Assembly (NCBI RefSeq): GCF_036711975.1
Contig: NC_091976.1
Coordinates: 14,756,001 to 14,820,000 of the forward strand
DNA: 64,000 nucleotides
Reading direction: 5' to 3'
Source of the DNA: Onthophagus taurus
Lineage: Eukaryota; Arthropoda; Insecta; Coleoptera; Scarabaeidae
Part shown: positions 57,786 through 64,000 of the stretch, in pieces
Numbering within the stretch: position 1 is the first letter of the stretch
Layout: the number at the start of each line of letters is the position of its first letter
Position numbers and translations under genes: made by a program
The notes under the pieces: model-generated
Databases searched by the model: none
What the model was told of the DNA's origin: nothing
The model's input: only the letters and a program-made list of their open reading frames with translations

Positions 57786-59745
57786 TTTTGAAATACTTAA
57801 AAGTTTGTACATACAAAGCAAAAACTAAAAAGAGATCCGAACAGCTTAAGATCGACTCGTAGAATGATGTGTTTTCAAATAAATTTAACTTAGTGGACAT
57901 CATTTTTTATTGTAGACGCCAGCTACATAAAGACCCGCGTCGGGCCTAAGTCGCCAAAAACGACGGACCATCGACGAACGTGCAACGCCCGACAGTGCGT
58001 CGCGACGGTTGACCATAATATGAGTTGACCATAATATGAATTAAACCTCAAGTAATAAATAAGGAATCGACGTTGCACTTTCAAAACTTATAATACTGTA
58101 AAATATATGAAAATATGTGAAAATATGCAATATATGCGAAAAACTTCGAAATATGTCAAATATGTAAAAATTAATAGGCGTCATTCAATTCCTATTCACG
58201 TAATTCGTCTAGATCAGAAAACATTTAATCGTACTATCAGCGGTAAATAATATGCAATTTGCATAAATTCCGGACTCTAGTTATCATCAAAACAAATCCG
58301 TCCAAAATATATGGAATTTTCTCCGAGCTAAGAAACGTACCACAAGAATAATAATATGTAAATCTATGATAATGAATGACTGAAGAATGACTGTAATCTG
58401 ATTGATAATGAGAGCAATGTTCTTGCTGATCCTCAAGATATTGTAAATGCTTTTGCTAACATGTTTTCTGCTGTTCACACTGTATCTACTGACCGAACTT
58501 TCACTGAATCTGATTTCAATCTGTTGCCATACTCTTTTCAGCCCATTACAGAAGAGGAGCTAATTAAAAATGGCAACGTTTTCTAATAAACATACTGCTG
58601 GAGATGATTTGTTGCCAAGTTTTATGGTCAGAGACTGCCGTTATATATTTACTTGCCCTCTTAAATTTATTATTAACTTGTGCATTACGTCCTGTGAATT
58701 TCCTGAACGATGAAAACGATCAAGAATTGTGCCTGTTTATAAAAAGGATGATCGTACGTCCCTTTCAAACTATAGACCAATTTCGATAATTTCCAATTTT
58801 GCTAAACTATTTGAAAAGTTATTATATTCTTTTATGTACACCAACACACACCCCTTTGTATCAGCTTCCCAGCTTGGTTTTGTTTCCGCTCTACAATTAC
58901 CAACTTGGCTACGATTTCCGAGTTTATCTGTTGGATAGACGTAGGCAAGTGGATGTTGTATATACTGATCCATCCTCTGTTGTTTGTTATTTTCATAAAT
59001 GACTTACTTCTAAAAATTGATTGTCGGATTTTGGGGTATGCTGATGATATCAAGATCTTTGCCGAAGTCTCATCGGTGGCAGATGCAGATAAGCTGCAGC
59101 ACAACTTAAACACAATAGTGCAATGGTGTAAGACCTACAAACTTAACCTTAATATAGATAAATGTTGTGTACTTACTTATAGCCGATGCTCGTCACCATG
59201 CATATATCCTTACAATATTGCTGCCATCACTTTAAGTCGTGTTGAGGAGTACAGCGATTTGGGGGTCCTGTTTGATGCAAGTTTTAATTTTAAAACACAT
59301 ATCAATAAGCCTTTAGATCCCTAAGTTTTGTGATGCGTATATTTAAATATTTCACAATTGTCAGCTTATTAAAGACCTTGTATTGTGCTTACGTTCTGAG
59401 TAAGTTAGAATACGCTTCCCTGATTTGGATTCCCTTATATGCGTGTGAGTTCTTAAGCCTTGATCGAGTCCATCGTAGATTCTTAAAATTTCTTTCTTAC
59501 AAATCTGATGGAATTTACCCTGAGCGAGGTATACCACAAAATGATTTGCTTGCGCGACACAATATGGTTTCCTTGACGGACAGAAGAAACGCGACAAAAG
59601 CTTATTGAATATAACATCGATTGTCCTTTCATACTTGAGCGACTAGGGTTTATTGTTCCAAGGAGTCACTCAAGATATAGCTGCGTATTCAACATTCCTT
59701 ATGCCAGAACAAACATTATGAGACGTAATATTATTATTATTATTA

Positions 59746-61640
59746 CGACTCGTCATTTAATAACAATAAATTATCTTTTGTGGTTTAGTTGTCATGTTAG
59801 TTTTGTTTCTCTCGGTTTCTCTTTCGGTTAAAAGGGGGAGAGGATGGTGACCGCAAAGTCGAATACGCAATAATGCCATAAATGGGGCGTCGCGACGTCG
59901 ACGGGGGAGGCCCGGGCGTCGGGAACCCCGTTGTGGGCCGCGTGCAAATCTGCAGCCCGGCTGATTCAATTACGATCTTATCTGCAAAATAGATGACAGT
60001 TATTTCCATGGCAGGGCGACATCCAGTAAGGGAGCAAGTAGATTGTTCGCGTTCCGCCGCAATTCGCCTTTAACACGGTGCCGTTTTTCATTAAATTCCG
60101 TGCGTTACCGAAAGATGACACTCTGATGGCACAACATCCATTTTATCTCTCCGTTTCTAAAATGAACGATACAAAATTTTTTTTATTCATTAGATAACGA
60201 ACGGAACGATGTCTTTAAAGGCGGTTGTTCTGAGTTGTTTGAGAGAAGGGCAATTCTGTATTCCGCATTATGGAATAAAATGTAAACCTAGAAATTAGTG
60301 GACGAAGCCATATTATTGAGGAAAATAAAAAAGTAAAGCCCACTCGAAGCGTAGCATTCCTTGTTAGTTGAAAATTTCGCAATTAAACCCATAATAACCC
60401 GTTAACGAAGGGTTTTGGGGGTGGTGGTCGAGAAACGGAGGACGGGGTTCACTGCTAGGACTTTTAATAAAAGTTCCTCGATAAAACGCGCTGTTTACTT
60501 GAATTCCTCCGCTCCGTTTGATTTAATTAATAAAGTTTTCCGCCGTAAAATCGCACATAAATAACTTCTTTTCTATTGCAATAAAACCGGGAGACCTTTT
60601 CCAACGTAAAAGCATCAAATCAAAAAATAATATGGTAACAAAGAGCTCGCCCAAAATTTTTCACACAAAGGAACCACCAACGAGGCAACAAGTTTTTTTT
60701 TAAACTCGTTAAAACATTTAGAATTAAGTACGTTTGTTAAGTAATACAATTGAGAATTTTTACGGTAAATTTTCATAACACAATTTGGAGTTAAATAAAA
60801 ATTTACGGCCGCTTTTCGTGCAATCCCAAACTATTTCTCCCAACTTTAATGCACTTTTAAATTTATACACTCCGACGCTAAAGTGCTCAAATGGATGTTT
60901 AAAAACGCACTTACTAAAAACTACATTAAAAAAAATATCAAAAAAAATTATCAATAACTTTTTGACTAGACTTTTATAAAATTTCTCTCCGAGTTAAAAT
61001 GTGTGAAGGCACTTTGAGTTTAAATTTATAATAAAAACGTACGGGTTCGCTGAGACCCATTAGTATAAGTAAAATGCATTTCATGTATTTTTTGTCGCCC
61101 TCGGTCCTATCATCAATTCATTTAATGTACGCGGGGGGCCTCGCGAACACTGCCCCCTTTTTAGCCGACGTTACTACTACCGTATCGAATGCATCAATTA
61201 ATTTTTCAGTTGGACCGTTTTTTAACACACAAAACTCTCGACGATAAAATTTACTACATTTTTTTTGTTTGATTTTTTGGGTTTTTTTAAACCGACCCGA
61301 TGGTAACACAGTTTTGCTTTTTACTCCGGGTCTTGTGCCAATCGCTTTATGCACAGGTTAGGTTTGAGGGATCACCGTTACGGTTAAATATTTAAACGGT
61401 GGTAAGTGGCATGTCTGGTTTACTCCGAATCTGTCAATTATTCGATTTCGGATGTGCTTTAGATGACGACTTTTGACATATTACAAGAGGGGTTTATAAC
61501 AGACATGCACTAATTATAATAGATAATATCTCACTAAAATTCATTTTAATAAATTGATCTTAGTTGGATTTGAATAATTATTTTTGACATTTTTCATTCT
61601 TACATCAATCTTAAGACATTTTACAAATTTTCTTTTAAAA
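59746..61640. other. GC-richer non-coding stretch upstream of the 299-aa gene
   Basis: 59,820-60,120 is rich in CpG (GGCGTCGCGACGTCGACGGG at 59,886 and neighbours) and includes CTTATC and other possible factor sites. 60,400-60,600 and 61,050-61,420 are moderately GC-rich. No open frame shows a domain. It is a candidate regulatory region for the gene starting at 61,641 or for a gene outside the window. Confidence 0.4.
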
Positions 61641-62645
61641 ATGCAGAACGAGCAAAACGAAGAGGAAGGTGTTGTTACCGAAAATGAAACCTCACACGCT
61701 AAAGGGTGATTGTAATTATATTCATCGACATATAAGTATCATTTTAATTTTTAGACCTACTATGAAATGGGATTTACTTAATTCAGAATTTATGTACTAC
61801 AGTTCAGTTTTAAAAGTGGTAGCTCCGGCTGTATCATCTGATTTGGAACGGCAAAAAATTTTACCTTGGGTTCAAAAACTTTTCAGACCTGAATACCAAA
61901 CATCTCCATTAAGAGAAAAACGAAATAAGTAAAAACCCAAATAAACTTTTTTCCTTCATCACGAAACCATATTTATGTTTCTAGATATTTATTAGCATTA
62001 ACCTTAACAATCTTAAGTGACGAACTGTTTGGAATATTCGCTGATGCACCACCTGACCTTCTTCCTGAACTAGGAGAGTTCGACTACGAACCGGTTCCCG
62101 CTGCAGAGTGGGAAATTGACTCAATGTGGCCTGAGACTTTAGCAAATCTTCCCGAAGATTTCAAAAAATTAGATTGTTCCGTTCACTCAAGTAGAGCAGA
62201 ATGCGACAAAGACCATAAGTTAGATAAAATCTTAGACCAAGAGTTCCAATTTTTGCTTTACTTAACAAAACCGTACGCCGCCCTTCTTGAAGGTAGATAC
62301 GAAAGCACGCGAGTTGCCACGTGGGTGCAAACTCTTTGTACGATCCATGATGAGTCATGTTCAAGCATGAGAGGAATCCGAAACGATTATATCATGGCTT
62401 TGTTGGGATACCTTCACGATTTGAGACTGATCGGTCCTTTTGCTGAGTACCCTCCTTGGAGAACACTTCGTCCTTTAGCGGAAGCTGCTAAATTGGCTTG
62501 CGAACATAAACCTGTTACCGATCCTACAAGTCCTGATGCTTCAGAATTTTTAGCACATCAACCGATTCCCAGCGAGGGTGCATTTTGTTATATTGCTATA
62601 ACTGGTGATCTTATTAAAAGTAGTTTTGATGGCTCTGCTATATAA
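61641..62645 (+). CDS. Conserved protein of unknown function, possibly DUF4485 type, 299 aa
   Basis: Exons 61641-61705, 61755-61928 and 61985-62645 join in frame (900 nt with stop). Introns of 49 and 56 bp have GT-AG ends, with phase 2 at both junctions. The N-terminus is acidic (MQNEQNEEEGVVTENETSHA). The middle has a hydrophobic helix (YLLALTLTILSDELFGIFAD) and an acidic Pro-rich part. Residues about 163-245 form a Leu/Arg/Trp-patterned helical region (LDQEFQFLLYLTKPYAALLE, RVATWVQTLC, RNDYIMALLGYLHDLRLIGP, PPWRTLRPL) that I tentatively liken to DUF4485. No signal peptide. The last 60 residues are Pro/Ala-rich then end SSFDGSAI. Polar residues and intact splicing suggest a functional cytosolic protein. 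Role unknown. Confidence 0.85.
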
Positions 62646-64000
62646 TTTTTTATGATAATTTTTGATGTAAAAGATAAATTGTGTATTATAATTAAATTTT
62701 TTTATTATATATGTTGGTATATAATGATTACTACCCATTTCAGATTAATATAAAAAATTAGATCATGCATGCAACACAAAATCTGAAAAGTGAAATATTT
62801 ATTTATATTTAATATTTAAACACATGTCTAATTTAGTGTAGATACGATTAATATCGAAGAACATCTTGAGTTGATAGATAAGCAAAAGTCCTCCCAATGC
62901 AACATTACTAAAGTATTGCCCAAATGGTGCAAATAAGCATTTCTGACTGAAATACGATTGCATAATTTGACATGGGCGACTAAAATATCGGGTTTCCAAC
63001 CACTCAGGAATACTTGTTAGAATAAATCTCGTAAGAACTCGTAAATTTGAATAAACCTTAATTAGATCTAACAGATAGAGAATTTAATTCTTTACAGATA
63101 TGAACTAAATATATGCCTTATATCTGTTATGTATGATTTTGCTAAATTCAGGACGTTTAATATGATATATGATAAGATATGTAATTATGCCATGTTTTAT
63201 CTTTCTAACTAGATCGAGACTGAGAAATTCTGATTTAAAGACCACCGTGATGATTACTAAACAAGTTCTAGTCTGCTCCCGGTAGACCAAAATTGGAGGG
63301 TAACATCAAAATATTTTGTATCAAAACGTTAACATATACAACCCCTACCGACTATTAAATATTTGTGTGTAATACTCATACAAAGTAAAAGGCATCGCTA
63401 AAAGTCGAAAAAATGTCGCGTTGCATATTAATAAGATGAATAAATTATTATTAATTGCGAAATGTGTGGTCAGCGATTATTTCTTAAAGTTTTAATAAAA
63501 ATGCGTTAGCAATGCAGAAGGGGACCACTTTTTGATATACAGTTTTGATTTCAGTTATTCAATATAACTGTAAATTTATAATAAATGAATAGTGCTAAAT
63601 GGAATTAAGTTTTATCTTTTATTTTAAACCAAAATCCAAAACGTGATACGAAGACTCTGCCACCATCAACAAAAAATGGAACAAAAAGAAAAGAGAAAGA
63701 AAAATCTCAACAATGTCAAAAGCTGGAAACTAATAACCAAAAAACGAAGAGAAATGGAAAGATTTGTGGAGATAAATCAATACCATTCCAAAGGGCAAAA
63801 CGAAACAGTCACACAAAAGTCAAACAAAACGAACAGCCATATAGAAAGAAACGCCAAGACCTAATCGCTTTGGGGTCAATGAAGAGGCTTAAAGATTAGT
63901 GACGTGCATTAATATGCTGATGTTTTTGTCTCGTTGCATACCGCGAATCATTTCCAAAATCTACCAGTTGAAGTTAAGGTACTTAAAATTAATAAAATAA
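62646..64000. other. 3' flank without a supported gene
   Basis: AT-rich. A 66-codon minus-strand frame (62999-62799) and a Lys/Glu-rich plus-strand frame (63643-63864) have no recognised motif and no splice or promoter support. I see no RNA gene or repeat. Confidence 0.35.

Larger units (their letters stand above)
55657..58279 (-). mobile_element. hAT element (hAT-2), CGGBP1-like, 2,623 bp
   Basis: Ends TAGAGTCCGGAATTTTATGC and, reversed, TAGAGTCCGGAATTTATGC. Target duplication GTTATCAT at 55649-55656 and 58280-58287 (8 bp). Subterminal AAATATGC-type repeats occur at both ends (55,690-55,775 and 58,095-58,165). Removing the element and one duplication copy restores the LINE reading order. 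It carries a decayed minus-strand transposase and, near its left end, a Penelope fragment. Confidence 0.93.
54810..59745 (+). mobile_element. Jockey/CR1-type LINE split by a hAT element
   Basis: 54,860-55,120 has the AP endonuclease block (LVYIPPYISSDGMETF, LVGDFNLPD). 55,246-55,640 has the linker region (SPWFSAEIKRHIDIKKFYHK and NEFKRLRSLLKNEINDSYIK). After the hAT insertion (55,657-58,279) the linker resumes (LADPQDIVNAFANMFSAVHT). RT follows: RIVPVYKKDDRTSLSNYRPI (about 58,720), INDLLLKIDCRILGYADDIK (59,000-59,060; YADD catalytic box), SLIWIPLYACEFLSLDRVHR. The 3' end is an (ATT)n tail at about 59,730-59,745. Several frameshifts occur, so it is inactive, but the domain order is nearly complete. 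Confidence 0.85.

Noticed and set aside
1-64000. CRISPR arrays, tRNA or rRNA genes
   Set aside because: No evenly spaced short direct repeats, no tRNA A/B box pair with a cloverleaf, and no rRNA-like segment was seen on reading both strands.

Overview
The window reads as nuclear DNA of an insect, most probably a beetle. It is AT-rich, has introns of about 55-65 bp with GT-AG borders, carries the 3' end of a Beadex (LMO) gene with the insect protein sequence, and holds a cluster of secreted digestive trypsins of the kind expanded in beetle midguts. The order name is inference. No prokaryotic or CRISPR feature was seen and no tRNA or rRNA gene was recognised.

Layout. 1-2,000: decayed non-LTR retrotransposon on the minus strand with a pogo/Tigger-type MITE inside it. 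2,529-3,860: last two coding exons of Beadex and its AU-rich 3' UTR, which has a perfect miR-9 seed site. 4,173-4,232: probable first coding exon of an unrecognised gene. 4,798-13,600: transposon debris (Tigger, LINE, mariner), a diverged tandem repeat and a GC-richer non-coding island. 13,636-17,647: a long-TIR element with 9-bp target duplications that carries a dead DDE_1 transposase. 18,400-19,980: two LINE fragments.

21,181-54,765: eight trypsin loci, seven intact and one broken, in strictly alternating orientation: T1(-) T2(+) T3(-) T4(+) T5(-) T6psi(+) T7(-) T8(+). All intact copies encode 253 aa in three exons. T2-T3 and T4-T5 are duplicated convergent units. All seven share one compact promoter: a distal ATCCCCTGATAT-like element, a GATA-factor site, TATAAA, and a YCA initiator 29 nt downstream. 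This predicts 5' UTRs of only 7-8 nt. The genes therefore look co-regulated for secretion of trypsin into the gut lumen.

The spacers hold a Penelope-like element with a possible hammerhead ribozyme, a mariner, MITEs, a Ty3/Gypsy fragment, and at 46,544-53,484 a three-level nest: a piggyBac (TTAA sites) inside a foldback-like element (9-bp TSD, arms of about 340-bp tandem repeats) inside a hAT element (8-bp TSD). A paralogous empty site for the hAT survives at 44,086-44,093.

54,810-59,745: a Jockey/CR1-type LINE split by a CGGBP1-like hAT. 59,746-61,640: GC-richer non-coding DNA. 61,641-62,645: an intact three-exon gene for a 299-aa conserved protein of unknown role. The remainder shows no gene I can support.
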